This document shows, in pieces, positions 44,331 through 55,400 of a stretch of DNA of 64,000 nucleotides (the first letter of the stretch is position 1; each line of letters opens with the position of its first letter). Position numbers and translations under genes: made by a program. The DNA lies in assembly GCA_002448235.1 (NCBI GenBank), contig DIXF01000003.1, forward strand, positions 62,001-126,000. The letters are read 5' to 3'. The notes below the pieces were generated by a model. It saw only the letters and a list, made by a program, of their open reading frames with translations, was not told the origin of the DNA and did not search any database. Source of the DNA: Syntrophaceae bacterium UBA6087 (lineage in GTDB: Bacteria > Desulfobacterota > Desulfomonilia > UBA1062).

Positions 44331-44777
44331 ATGATAAAAAATTTCATGACAGCAATGCTGGCGCTTGGTTTGGTCATTTTGTTCACTTCTCCGGTACATG
44401 CCTTTCGAGACGATCTTGTGAACACGGCGCAGACGTATATCGGGCTGCCGTACCAGTGGGGGGCCTCCACGATCAACGGCCCCAACGATTGCAGCGGGCT
44501 TGTTATGGCTGTGTACCAGCTCAATGGCCTGAACGTGCCGAGAACTTCAAAAGAGCAGTACCAGTATGGCATCCCCATCGAGAAGCAGGAACTTAAGAAA
44601 GGCGACCTCGTCTTCTTCTCTACGAGCAGTCCGGGCCGTGTCAGCCATGTTGGCATCTATATCGGCGATGATAAGTTCATCCATGCCCCCAGCACGGGCA
44701 AAACCATCAGAGAAGAATCGCTTTCACATGAATACTTCAGCAGCCACTTCTATGGCGCCTGCACGTACCTTCAATGA
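44331..44777 (+). CDS. NlpC/P60 cell-wall endopeptidase
   Basis: A 148-residue exported protein. A signal peptide (KNFMTAMLALGLVILFTSPV) ends near HAF, and a single NlpC/P60 domain follows. The catalytic Cys is in NDCSGLVMAVYQ, the His in SHVGIYIGDD and the third residue (His) in FIHAPSTGK. It should cleave D-gamma-Glu/diaminopimelate bonds of peptidoglycan in the periplasm, possibly in wall remodelling. Start: ATG 44331 behind AAAAGGGGG; an in-frame ATG at 44271 is less likely. Convergent with the sensor kinase downstream. Confidence 0.9.
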   Translation: MIKNFMTAMLALGLVILFTSPVHAFRDDLVNTAQTYIGLPYQWGASTINGPNDCSGLVMAVYQLNGLNVPRTSKEQYQYGIPIEKQELKKGDLVFFSTSSPGRVSHVGIYIGDDKFIHAPSTGKTIREESLSHEYFSSHFYGACTYLQ

Positions 44778-44867
44778 CCACGGCCTGCGAGCAAGAGATG
44801 CCATAGAAGGCCCCAGTTCATACTTGTTGAGATTTGTATAATCAAGAAGCTGTAGATATCTGAAACA

Positions 44868-46817
44868 TTATTGTCTCTGAGTCCTTATTCTGGGCAGCAG
44901 CACTTTAAATATTGATCCTTTGCCCGGCTTGCTCCAGACACTGATGGCACCCTTGTGATCTTTGGCGATCTGCTGTGCTACAGCCAAGCCTAAACCTGTG
45001 CCTTCCCCATGCTGCTTCGTGGTGAAGAAGGGATCAAAGATATGCTGGAGGGTTTCCTCATCCATGCCTTCTCCCGTATCGCTGACATCGATTTCAACGT
45101 AAGGCCCTGGTGCCAGTTCCGGGGAGAGTTTCATGGCTGCATCGCTGTCAATATCCACACATGAGACATCCACCTCCAGCAGCCCGCCTTTACCCCTCAT
45201 AGCGTGTGCTGCGTTGCTTCCAAGATTCATCAGTACCTGCTTGATCTGGGTACGATCTGCCAAGACTTCGATCTTACCAGGGAAGATCGGCTGCTTGATA
45301 TCGATCGTTGCGGGTATGCTGGACCTGAGAAGAGATAATGTCTCTTTGACAGTTGAGGTTACATTAACCGGCTCCTTTTTGGGAGGTGTAGGTCTGGCAA
45401 TTGTCATGATCTGCTTCACAAGATCCACACCCATCCGGGCTGCTTCCAGGATCTCTTCGATCAGAGGATATGCGGGATGGCCCATGCCGATATCTTCCAG
45501 GGCACTTTCTGAGTTGATCAGGATGGGCGTGAAGATATTCTTCAAATCGTGAGATACTCCACCTGCCAGAGTCCCTATGGCTTCCATTTTCTGTGACTGG
45601 ATCATCATTTGCTGAAGCCTGGTCTCCTGAGTGACATCCTGTGCTACTGATACATAATTAACGATATCGCCCGATGTATTCCTTACAGAGGATATCGTGA
45701 GTTGGACATCAGCGATTTCTCCAGTTCCCTTCTTCGTCTTGATCTGGCCACTCCATGTCTTACCACTGGATGCAGTATTGGTAGGTTCCTCTGGATTGAA
45801 GTCACCAACAACAGTATTGGCGAGAAAATCCACCCCATTCCCGATCAGCTCTTCTTTCTTGAACCCACTGATGCTTACAAAAGCTGGATTGACATACTCA
45901 ATGACCCACTCGGAATTGAAAAGCGCAATTCCCTCTCCAGCCTGCTCAACGGCTGCTGCCAGGCGCAGCATATCCTTCTCCATCTTCTTGTGCTCTGTCA
46001 CGTCAATCCCGATGCCGACACGTGATCCGTCAGAAAGGTCTACTGCTGCCCAGGTAATATCCAATTTTTTACCTGAACGGGTTGTCATTACAAACTCTCC
46101 CCAGCCCGGAACAGCTGTCGTTACAAGCCGAATAATCAGTCTTCGATAGTCCGGATCAGGGAACGCGGCAGCAATGATATCCATGTTCAACGCTTCTTCC
46201 TGAGTCCATCCCGAAATACGTTCGAACTCTTTATTGACCATCAGAAGTTTCCGGTATGGCCTCCAGAGGGTGACAATAACGGGAATGCGGTCGATGATCG
46301 CCTGGAGAAGCTCCTTCTGTTCTTCCAGTGACCGGGTGGTTTGTTCGAGGCGGGTGGTACGCTCGGTTACTTTTCCTTCGAGATCTTCATTGATTCTATG
46401 CAGGGCTTCCTGGGCATTCTTCAGGTCAGTGATGTCTATCACTACGACAAGCATACGGACAGGTTTGCCGGATTCATCATAGTAGATAATCGCCCTGCTG
46501 GATAACCAGCGGACCTCACCGTCTGGACGGATAACCCGGTACTCGCTTTCGAACTCTCTGCCATGCTCTGCTACGGTTTTATCGAATTTAATTACTATCT
46601 CCCTTATGTCCTCTCCGGGAGTGATCTTCTGCCAGTCTTCCATGGTGCCCCCAAAGTCAGGCGGCACACCATAGATTGATCTCAGCTCCTCACTTAAGAC
46701 GGTTCTATTGGCAGGAAAATCCCATTCGAGCATACCTATATGACCGGCACGTTGCACGAGTGCAAGTAAGTCCTGGCACTCTCTCAAAGCATTTGCTTCA
46801 AAGGATTGTGGTTGCAT
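44868..46817 (-). CDS. PAS sensor histidine kinase without receiver domain
   Basis: A 649-residue soluble kinase. Two to three PAS modules occur (about 15-140 with GHIGMLEWDFPANRTVLSEE; 180-290; 300-405), linked by a helix RINEDLEGKVTERTTRLEQT. HisKA follows with His423 in LAGGVSHDLKNIFTP, then HATPase with MNLGSNAAHAMRGKGG and EGTGLGLAVAQQI. It ends there, unlike the three hybrid kinases. Start: ATG 46817 behind GAAGGGAA; ATG 46832 is also in frame. No response regulator gene is adjacent, so it is an orphan kinase. Confidence 0.88.
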   Translation of the reverse strand: MQPQSFEANALRECQDLLALVQRAGHIGMLEWDFPANRTVLSEELRSIYGVPPDFGGTMEDWQKITPGEDIREIVIKFDKTVAEHGREFESEYRVIRPDGEVRWLSSRAIIYYDESGKPVRMLVVVIDITDLKNAQEALHRINEDLEGKVTERTTRLEQTTRSLEEQKELLQAIIDRIPVIVTLWRPYRKLLMVNKEFERISGWTQEEALNMDIIAAAFPDPDYRRLIIRLVTTAVPGWGEFVMTTRSGKKLDITWAAVDLSDGSRVGIGIDVTEHKKMEKDMLRLAAAVEQAGEGIALFNSEWVIEYVNPAFVSISGFKKEELIGNGVDFLANTVVGDFNPEEPTNTASSGKTWSGQIKTKKGTGEIADVQLTISSVRNTSGDIVNYVSVAQDVTQETRLQQMMIQSQKMEAIGTLAGGVSHDLKNIFTPILINSESALEDIGMGHPAYPLIEEILEAARMGVDLVKQIMTIARPTPPKKEPVNVTSTVKETLSLLRSSIPATIDIKQPIFPGKIEVLADRTQIKQVLMNLGSNAAHAMRGKGGLLEVDVSCVDIDSDAAMKLSPELAPGPYVEIDVSDTGEGMDEETLQHIFDPFFTTKQHGEGTGLGLAVAQQIAKDHKGAISVWSKPGKGSIFKVLLPRIRTQRQ

Positions 46818-47016
46818 GCATATTCCCTTCAAAACAATAAGAGGAGAGCAGGATGTCCCTTGCTCATTCAGTATCCACCAGTGTTTATCAAAAGAGTAAT
46901 AAGTTTTATTCTGAATCTTATAGCATGAAATACACTATGTTGTTTCCATAAAAAGAATCAAATGTGATTCATGTTATCCGGATATGCGATAATGATTCCG
47001 GCTGTCATCCAGGGGC

Positions 47017-48876
47017 TTATTCATGCTCCATGAGCAGATCGTAGAGGCCGGACGTGCGCTCGGTACGCCGCTGGACCGCTGCCGAAAAAATTTCCGGGGA
47101 GGCCCAGAGATCGAGCCGCTCCCTGGCCCTGGTTATCCCGGTATAGACGAGCTCCCGGGTGAGCACGGGCGAATCCTTCTGCGGCAGGAGGAGCACGACC
47201 TTATCGAACTCCGAGCCCTGGCTTTTGTGCACGGTCATGGCATAGGCCGTCTCATGCTCCGGGAGCCTCAGGCAGGAGATCCTGCGCACCTGCCCGCCCG
47301 GTCCCTGGAAAAAGCATTTCAGATCTCCTTCCTCGTCGTCGCGGAGGATGATCCCGATATCGCCGTTGAATAGCCGGAGCCCATAATCGTTGGCAGTGAT
47401 GAGGACCGGCCTGCCAGGGTAAAACTCACGGTCCGGCCGGATTAAGCCTTTATCGCTCAAGACCCTCTCGATGAGACGGTTCACGGTTACCACGCCGAAC
47501 GGGCCTTCCCTCAAGCCGCACAAGACCCTGAACTGCCCGAACCGCGTGAACCGCTCTTCGAGACCCGAGGGCTGCAGATAGGGATAATACCCCTCGATCA
47601 CCGAAGGGCTCAAAAGCGAAGAAAGAGAGCCCTCACCGCGTACGTCGCGGACAAAGACATCCGGGAAGTCCGATTGCCTCACCATATCCAGGCAGAGGGC
47701 CGTGTCCCCTGCCCTCACAGCTTCGCCGAGCTTTCTGATGCCGCTGTCATCGCCGAACCGGTACGTGTCCTTGAGCTCCACGATGCAATCGGTCACGCCC
47801 TTTGCCTGTGCGGCAGGCAGCTCATAGCCGACGGCCTCGCGCACCAGGGCGCAGGTTTTCTCGGAATATCCGCGGCCCGATCCCGTATCGCAGATATCAC
47901 CGAGCACGTGGCCCGGCTCCACGGAGGCAAGCTGGTTTCTGTCGCCCACGAGGATGAGCCTGGTTCCGGGCTTCAATGCCCCGACGAGCCGTGCGATGAG
48001 GCTCAACGGGGTCATGGAGGCCTCATCGACCACGACCACGTCATACGGCAACGGGTTCGTACGCGAGAACATCGCGCGGGCCCTTCCCGGAACCATGCCG
48101 AGGAGCCGGTGGATCGTCGATGCCCTGAAGGAGTCGGCGGACCCCTGCCCGCTTTTCGTATCGAGCAACTGAAACGTCTTCCCGAGTGACTCCTCCAGCC
48201 TTTGCGCGGCCTTCCCGGTCGGCGCCGCCAACGCCACCTTCAACTTCGGGTTCTGCCTCAGGAGCATGGCCAGCGCCCTGGACACCACGGTCGTCTTGCC
48301 GGTCCCGGGTCCGCCGGTGATGATGCTCAGGCAGCCTTTGAGGGCAACGAGCACAGCCACCTTCTGCCAGTCGACCCTGCCCCTGTCCTCCGGCCCGGGA
48401 AAGAACCGCGGCATGCTTTCCCGTATGGAGGATATATCGCAGGGCGTTTCCTGTCTGCCCATGCCGAGCAGCGCCCGGGCGAGCTGCCATTCGTAATTCC
48501 AGTACCGCCAGAGATACAGCCGGGACTCAGCGTCGAGGATCATGGGCTTGTATTCGCCGGGCGACCCCACCACCGGGGACGCGGCGAGGATGCTCCGCCA
48601 CTCCTGAAGCGGCGGGCACGTGAGGGCCGGACTTGAGAGATCGCCTTCGGGCAGGCTCCGGCCGGCGTAGGCATTCAAGTCGATGCAGATATGCCCCTGG
48701 CGGGTGTATCTGCTCACCAGGGCCGATGCGGCCATAATCTCGCCGCTCTGCGACCCCGAGAGCTGCTGCATGAGACGGGCAAAATGCCGGTCGATATCGG
48801 AAAAGAACTCCGGCATCGATCCGGCGCTGTGAATAGTCCTTAAGCCCTGCCCTTCTTCATCCAAAAGCAATTCCAT
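47017..48876 (-). CDS. recD: RecD, alpha subunit of exodeoxyribonuclease V
   Basis: About 619 residues. Walker A GGPGTGKTTVVSRAL, the DEAS motif (VVVDEASMTPLSL), LVGDRNQLASVEPG and the UvrD-like C-terminal TVHKSQGSEFDKVVLLLP identify the 5'-3' helicase RecD of SF1B type. It unwinds DNA within the RecBCD complex for double-strand break repair and destroys foreign linear DNA. The start is ambiguous: ATG 48876 after a GGAGG-containing stretch overlaps recB by 20 bases; an ATG at 48924 is also in frame. It is the last gene of the recC-recB-recD operon. Confidence 0.92.
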   Translation of the reverse strand: MELLLDEEGQGLRTIHSAGSMPEFFSDIDRHFARLMQQLSGSQSGEIMAASALVSRYTRQGHICIDLNAYAGRSLPEGDLSSPALTCPPLQEWRSILAASPVVGSPGEYKPMILDAESRLYLWRYWNYEWQLARALLGMGRQETPCDISSIRESMPRFFPGPEDRGRVDWQKVAVLVALKGCLSIITGGPGTGKTTVVSRALAMLLRQNPKLKVALAAPTGKAAQRLEESLGKTFQLLDTKSGQGSADSFRASTIHRLLGMVPGRARAMFSRTNPLPYDVVVVDEASMTPLSLIARLVGALKPGTRLILVGDRNQLASVEPGHVLGDICDTGSGRGYSEKTCALVREAVGYELPAAQAKGVTDCIVELKDTYRFGDDSGIRKLGEAVRAGDTALCLDMVRQSDFPDVFVRDVRGEGSLSSLLSPSVIEGYYPYLQPSGLEERFTRFGQFRVLCGLREGPFGVVTVNRLIERVLSDKGLIRPDREFYPGRPVLITANDYGLRLFNGDIGIILRDDEEGDLKCFFQGPGGQVRRISCLRLPEHETAYAMTVHKSQGSEFDKVVLLLPQKDSPVLTRELVYTGITRARERLDLWASPEIFSAAVQRRTERTSGLYDLLMEHE

Positions 48877-51800
48877 GCCCTGTGTCTGTCCTCCGGTCTT
48901 CACGTGTCCGTGCAAGCATGTCACTTAAATATTCTATGAGCCCTTCGGAAGGAAGCTTCCGATAGATGCCGTACTCGGGCCCCTTCATGGGGTCGATTCC
49001 CCTGATGAACACATAGATGACGCCCCCGAAATGCCCGTCATAAGAATAGCCTTTGATCCTTTTCTTCAGATAGTGGTGCAGTGCAAGCGTGTAGATGTGG
49101 TACTGAAGAATGTAATAATTTTTCTCCATAGCCGCATGGAGCCCTTGCTGCGTGTAGTCTTCCGGGCTTCCGCCCAGGTGGTTGGACTTCCAGTCGAGAA
49201 GATAGTATTTCCCCTGCCGGGCGAAAACCAGGTCGATGAACCCGCGCAGGTAGCCGGTGGACTCCTCGAACGCCAGGCCTTCGATCATTCCGGTAAAGCC
49301 CGGGGAAACATGCTCCCCGCCATGGGTTTCAAAGGCCTCCTTGAAGATCTGCGGGGACAGCTTCCGGGCAGGCAGGTAGAACTCGAGCTCCCGGAGCGAT
49401 TCGGCTTTTTTGATATCCGACAGACTGAAGCCGTCCATGTCTACCGTGAGGACCTTCCTCACCATGTCCGCGATCGCGCCCTGCCATGAAAGGTCGAAGC
49501 CGTGGAGCTCAAGCATATCTGCAACCAGAGTCCGGACGGCACCGTCATCCGCCTGGAAGTCGAGCCGTTCGAATATCTCGTGTATCATGGTGCCGGCTCG
49601 GGCGCCTTTGGGAAAGCTGAAGATGTCGCCTTTGCCCTCCTCTTCCCCGGCATCTCTTACCTCCGCGACCTGCGGCAGCGAATCCCGGTCGGCCTCATCG
49701 ATAGAGTGGGCGCCTGAGACCATGGAAGAAAAGCTCGCCACCCTCCACGACCTGTCTATTTCGCGGGAGAGGTCGCGGCAGGAGATCCGTCCGAACTCCA
49801 TGCCGGTTCGCTCGTAGCGGTCCGGGAGACTTCCCGTGCCGGGGAGATCCTGGATGAGGATTCCAGTCTCCGCGGGATTGCACACAAGCTCCATGCCGCT
49901 CCGCATCGAATGATCGTCCGGCTTGGCAGGCTCGCTTCCGCGCTGGTTTTTCCCGTTCTCCCTGCCCGCCGGATGGCGGAAAAGGTATGACAGCGCAGAG
50001 GATTCGCCCTTGTTGAATCTTCCCCAGACCAGGTAGCAGCGGTTCCTGGCCCTGGTCAGGGCCACGTAGACGAGCCTCATGTTTTCGGCCAGGAGCTCTT
50101 TTTCCGCACACATCCGGTGCTCGTCTATCCTGTCTGACCCCACGTCGAGGAATGCCTTGTATCCGCGCCCGGCGTCATGGAACGGGATATTCGCACTGTC
50201 CCGCAGATCGGAGGACCCCCAGAGGAACGGACAGAAGACGATGGGAAACTCCAGGCCCTTGCTCTTGTGCACCGTGATGATCTTTACCGCGTCTTCATCG
50301 CTTTCGAGCCTGAGCTGATGTTCTTCCTGCCTCGGCATTGCCGGGTCCCGCTGCTGGGACAGCCACTTCAGAAGCCCCCTCATGCCGAACTTCTCCTCCA
50401 TGGACGCCTCGCCGAGGACCTCCTGGAGGTGAAGGAAATTCGTGAGCATACGTTCGCCCCGGGGAAGACCCAGCAGGCGGGCGCTGACCCCCTCTTCGGT
50501 CATGAGCTTCCGGAACATCCTCACGAACCCGCTGCCTGCCCAGAGATCGTGGTAACCCCTGAATCTTTCTATCCACTTCTCCAGCTTCTGCTCATCGCGC
50601 GAGAGCGCGTCCAGCTCTTCGGCATCGAGGCCGAAGAGCGAGCCTGCAAGCGCCGTGCGCATCCACGATTCCGAATAGGGCTCGGAAACGGCCCTGAGCA
50701 GCAGTTCCATTTCAGCTGCCTCGTTGCTGTCGAAGATATTCTCGTCGCTGTAGATTACGCAGGGTATGCCGCAGAAGGTCAGCACATCCTTCAGCAGCCT
50801 TCCCTGGCTGTTTTCCCTGACGAGGAGCGCGATGTCCCTCGGCACTACCACGCGCGGTCCCAGGCCGATGTCTCCCTCCGCCCCCCCCTTGAGGAGGCGC
50901 GATACTTCCCGGGCAACGGCCAGAGAGATCTTTTTCTCCGCCTCGCGCTTGCTCAACCCCGAAGACGTGTTGCCCGGCACATACCAGATGGTGAGCGGCG
51001 CGCCCTGGCGGTCGCTCAGAACATCGCGCTCCGGGATATCGGCCGGGGAAACTGGCTTGAACGCAATCTCGTCGAAAACAAAAGGCATCTCTCTGTCGAA
51101 GATATGGTTTACGGCCTGAAGCAGCCTGGGCTCGCTTCTCCAGTTCCTGTCGAGGGTGTGCCGGTAGCGGTTCTCCACCTGCGCAGAGGCGTTGAGGTAC
51201 GTGAAGATATCCGCGCCGCGGAAGCTGTAGATAGCCTGCTTGGGGTCGCCGATGAGAAACAGCGGGGCGCCGGTAAAGAAGGCCCTGAAGATATCGTACT
51301 GGATGGGATCGGTGTCCTGAAATTCATCGATCAGGGCAGCGTGGTATCTCTCGGATACTATTTCCCGCAGCAGATCGCCGCTCTCTGAGCTCAGCGACTG
51401 GTGCACCTTGAGCAGCAGGTCGTCATAGTGGACGAGGCTCAAGCCGTCCTTTTTTTCCGGAAGGATTTTCCTCACGCAGCGGAACAGCTCGACCTTGAGC
51501 CACACAAGCACCGTGTCCATCCATTCGGAGAGATCGTCTGCACGCTTTTCCAGGGTTTCGCACAGACTGAAGAAGGGATGCGCAGGCGGCGAGAAGCCCT
51601 TCTTCACGGACCTGCCCAGTCCGGAATCGGTCAGCTTTTCGAAATCTTTGAAAAGAGGCAGCCCGTACCCTTCCGAGACGGCATATGCCTCCATCTCCTC
51701 CATCATCTTCCCTATGCTTTCCTGCCGGTATTTGTTGCGGTTCAGCCCGGGGTCGTTCATGAGGATGCGGGCGACGTCATCCTTTGCGCAAGGCCAGAGT

Positions 51801-52459
51801 GCCCTGAGCTCCGCAAAACATTGCCGGTACGCCTCGATGAGATTATGCGCATCGGGCCTTTCGATGTCCGGAATAACCGCGGCATCGAGGCTTGCCTTCA
51901 TGACGAGGCTCAGGAAAGAGTCGAGGGTATATCCCTTGCGGGAGGCGTAAGCCACAAGCTCGGGGGGCATATCCTGCGAAAAATGACTGCGGTAGAAATC
52001 GCCGATCACCTCTTTTAAGAGTTCGACCTGGTCGGTGATCAATTCGCTGGCGAACAGGCTCCCGGTTTCAAAGGCCATTTCCGAGAGCACCCGCTGGCAG
52101 AACCCGTGGATGGTGAAGATGGCGGCCTCGTCGAAGCGCCTCAAGGCGAATTCCAGGCTCTGGACCGCATGGTCGTGCCGTTCGGTTCTCTGGAGGAGAT
52201 CGTTCATGAAGGGGTCGCTGCTCTCGCCCGACTCGAAAGACCGAAGCGCGGAGCGGATCTTCTCACGGATCCGGCTCTTGAGCTCGTCGGTTGCCGGCAC
52301 CGTATATGTTACCACCAGAATCTCCCGCACATGACAAGCCTTTTCCAGCAGGAGCCGGATATACAGCGAAGCGATCGTATAGGTCTTGCCCGTGCCTGCG
52401 CTGGCTTCGATCAGGTGTGTCCCTTCAAGCGGTATGCCGAAAAGGTCCAGGTCCTTCAT
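48857..52459 (-). CDS. recB: RecB, beta subunit of exodeoxyribonuclease V
   Basis: About 1200 residues. The N-terminus has a UvrD-type helicase with Walker A EASAGTGKTYTIASL, DEFQDTDPIQYDIF, LIGDPKQAIYSFRGAD and, in the second helicase half, ITVHKSKGLEFPIVFCPFLW. The C-terminal nuclease domain has GFIDLVFARQGKYYLLDWKS with the Asp and Lys metal/catalytic residues, so it is nuclease-competent. RecB is the slow 3'-5' helicase and sole nuclease of RecBCD. The ATG at 52459 overlaps the recC stop as ATGA, which shows tight coupling. A longer frame from 52687 is spurious. Confidence 0.95.
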   Translation of the reverse strand: MKDLDLFGIPLEGTHLIEASAGTGKTYTIASLYIRLLLEKACHVREILVVTYTVPATDELKSRIREKIRSALRSFESGESSDPFMNDLLQRTERHDHAVQSLEFALRRFDEAAIFTIHGFCQRVLSEMAFETGSLFASELITDQVELLKEVIGDFYRSHFSQDMPPELVAYASRKGYTLDSFLSLVMKASLDAAVIPDIERPDAHNLIEAYRQCFAELRALWPCAKDDVARILMNDPGLNRNKYRQESIGKMMEEMEAYAVSEGYGLPLFKDFEKLTDSGLGRSVKKGFSPPAHPFFSLCETLEKRADDLSEWMDTVLVWLKVELFRCVRKILPEKKDGLSLVHYDDLLLKVHQSLSSESGDLLREIVSERYHAALIDEFQDTDPIQYDIFRAFFTGAPLFLIGDPKQAIYSFRGADIFTYLNASAQVENRYRHTLDRNWRSEPRLLQAVNHIFDREMPFVFDEIAFKPVSPADIPERDVLSDRQGAPLTIWYVPGNTSSGLSKREAEKKISLAVAREVSRLLKGGAEGDIGLGPRVVVPRDIALLVRENSQGRLLKDVLTFCGIPCVIYSDENIFDSNEAAEMELLLRAVSEPYSESWMRTALAGSLFGLDAEELDALSRDEQKLEKWIERFRGYHDLWAGSGFVRMFRKLMTEEGVSARLLGLPRGERMLTNFLHLQEVLGEASMEEKFGMRGLLKWLSQQRDPAMPRQEEHQLRLESDEDAVKIITVHKSKGLEFPIVFCPFLWGSSDLRDSANIPFHDAGRGYKAFLDVGSDRIDEHRMCAEKELLAENMRLVYVALTRARNRCYLVWGRFNKGESSALSYLFRHPAGRENGKNQRGSEPAKPDDHSMRSGMELVCNPAETGILIQDLPGTGSLPDRYERTGMEFGRISCRDLSREIDRSWRVASFSSMVSGAHSIDEADRDSLPQVAEVRDAGEEEGKGDIFSFPKGARAGTMIHEIFERLDFQADDGAVRTLVADMLELHGFDLSWQGAIADMVRKVLTVDMDGFSLSDIKKAESLRELEFYLPARKLSPQIFKEAFETHGGEHVSPGFTGMIEGLAFEESTGYLRGFIDLVFARQGKYYLLDWKSNHLGGSPEDYTQQGLHAAMEKNYYILQYHIYTLALHHYLKKRIKGYSYDGHFGGVIYVFIRGIDPMKGPEYGIYRKLPSEGLIEYLSDMLARTREDRRTDTGHGIAFG

Positions 52460-55400
52460 GTCTCGACCGACCTCCTGTGTTCGATGAGCGGGCCGAACAG
52501 CGACAGGGATACCTGTTCGAAGTCCGTATCCAGCGGGTCTCTTCCCTGGAAACAGATGCGGTAGGAAAAGTCCTCCGACTCGTTTCTGCTGTACTGGCTG
52601 CCCTCCCAGACAAGCCGGGCCTTCTGCAGCCGTTCCTCTTTCGGCAGCGAGCCCGTTTTGCCCGAACTCACGACGGCATACTTCCACGAGGCTTCGGGGA
52701 AAAACGGCAGCGGATGCGCCATGCCTTCCCAGTAGCGGCTCAGGATCGTTGCGAGGATCTCCCCGCTGTTCCGGACATGGGCGAACCGGACTGTTTCATC
52801 CCGTGAAATGTAGTAGCTGCTGCATTCGGATTGTTGAGACAGTGCGCACAGGACGAGATGATGGATCCAGACCGTGAAGAGGAACGCGGGCTTCACGCTT
52901 GCCGGCCGGCAGAGGACGAGCTTGTCGCGGCCGTAGGTCCGTAAACTGCCGGTGATGGTGAAGGGCGGAAGCTTTAGGTCGATGAGCCTGGTCACCGGAT
53001 CTGCGTTCGAGATGCAGTTTCTGACCGTGCGGACGAAGGAGTCCGATTCCTGCCGTATCCGCGAGAACAGGATATCGCCGGGAATTCCGTGGGGAAGATG
53101 CCCTCCCATCCGGATAAGCTCGTAAGAGCTGTCGCAATCGATCCCTTCGAGCATATGGGTGATGTGCTCACGGCGAAGCTGATAAAGATCGAGATCCGTC
53201 AGGTCGACCGGCTCGAGGTCATCCGGGCTTGAGACGCTCCCGGGGAGGCCCATGGCCAGCCGCCGTTTCAGAAGGAACCTGGAAGGGTTGCGGAAAAACT
53301 CGCAGAGCAGGCCGATATCGATGGTTTTCCACTCGTCTTCCGGCTCGGCCAGTCTGCCGGAGATGAATATCCTTCCCTGCTTTTCCGGGGAGACGAGCTC
53401 CAATGCGGCCCGGGCATTCTCGGCGGAATAGCTCAACAGGCCGTCCGACCCGGTGAAATACCGTGGGTTGAAGGCCTGGAGACAGTGCCTTCTCGTCACG
53501 GCCTCTCCCAGAGGGCGGCCGTCTTCCGTGCGGTACCCGCTGTCGAGGTAATCCAGGAGGGTGCTCACGGGTACGCAGGGAGGTATGGGAGAGTTGTCCT
53601 GCATGTTCTGGCCGACATAGCTCACGTAAAACACCTTGCGTGCGGACAGCATGGCTTCGAGAAACAGGTAGAGGTCCTTGTTCCGCAAATGGCAGTCCCC
53701 TTTGCGGGGAATGTGCGCCACGAGGTCGAACCCTTTTGCGCGCTGCTGCCGCGGAAAATCGTTATGGTTCATGCCAAGGATGCATACGACCTTGAACGGG
53801 ACGCTCCGCATGGGCAGCATGGCGCAGAAGGTTATGCCCCCCGAGAGGAATCTCTTCCCCTCCTCGATCGCTCCGAATACCTGCCTCAAGTGCATGCGGA
53901 TCACTTCGAGGCTTACCTCGCCATCGAAGCCGGCACGAACCCGGACTTGCGATAAACGGGCGAAAACCGAACGGATCGCCCGGGCCTGGGGCACGACCGA
54001 CTCGTCGACAGCGAAAAGCTCTTCGAGCAGACTGGTGAGTATCTCGGACCAGCGTCCCGGGGAATGCGGCTTCTGCATCTCCCTGATACGGGTGAACAGG
54101 GTGGTGAGAAAGGTGAGGAACGATCCCAGCACCTGTGAGCTGTCGCCCTCGATGTCGTCATAGGGAAGAATCGATCCGAAGCCCAGACGACCGGCCGAGG
54201 TCATCGCGTATCCCAGAAGGAGCCTGTCGAGACCGAAATCCCACGTGTTCTCGTGAAAATCGGGCAGCCCGCACCCGCGCTTCCAGCCGGCATCGAGGCC
54301 CCATCTTATTCCGCTTTCCCATACCCAGCGCTGAATGACCTCCAGATCGGCCTCGCGGAAGCCGAACCGCTTTCTCAAGGGCTCTGACTCCAGCAGGGAG
54401 AGCACCTTGGATGCCTCGAACCTGCTCAGGCTCAGGTCGAGAATGGCCAGGATCACATCCGCCAGGAGGCTCGACGTCCTTAAGGAGCGGTCTACGATGG
54501 AAAAAGGGATGTATGCGCGGGAGCTCTTCGGAACATCGAACACGGACTGGATGAACGGCATGTATCTCTCGATCGCAGACGACATGACCACGATATCCTC
54601 GGGCTTCAGCCCGGGGTCTTCGTCGAACAGGGCCAGAAGGTTATCCTTCAGCGCTTCGACCTCCCGCATGGGGCTGTGGCAGGAATGGATCTGGATGGAG
54701 TTGTCGGATGCGGCGACAGGGTCGGCATCGTCGGGCTTGGGATTGACCAGGTCGAGGATATCTCCCTGGACCCTCCCCAGAAGGGTTTCCGGCGGTACGT
54801 CGCGGAAGGTGTCGCACTCCAGGGGCTCATAATCCTGCAGTATGTCGAAAAGGTCTCTCCCCACCGCCCCAAAAGCGGCGAGCAGGCTGTTGCCCTCCTC
54901 GAGATACAGCTCCTGCGCCGCTTCCCGGTAAAGGATCGTCATCCTCGCGATCTCGCTGCGGGAGCGGATGTCTCCCCAGTACTGTCTGCAGGGGTTCAGG
55001 AGATAGAAATCAACGGGAATCAGCGAGGACAAGGCATAAAACACCTCCAGGTAGAAGGGGGGAAGATAGGATATCCCGAACAGGGAAATCCTCTCGGGCA
55101 GGCGATGGATAATCGAAGGGTTCAGGGCTGAGACGAAACGTTCTCTCAATGCAGCCATGTGCTCATGGGCATGGTCTTGAGAAAGCGCTTTCCAGAGCCT
55201 CGACTGCCAGTCCTCCAGGCGGCCTGCGGAATCGGGCATGGTGCGTCTGCCTTCCTGCCAGCCCATCACCATCTCGGGACGGAAGATCACGTAACCGTCA
55301 TAGATATCCGCAAGGCAGTCGCTGAGCTGGTAGAGCTTCATCCCCTTCGGGTCGTCCCGGAGGTAGGATCGTATGGACTCGAACCCCGGGTCCTCGACGA

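Noticed and set aside
48000..48500. Leftward frame at 48041-48490 inside recD
   Set aside because: A shadow of recD in another frame; rich in Arg and Gly, as expected from GC-rich DNA.
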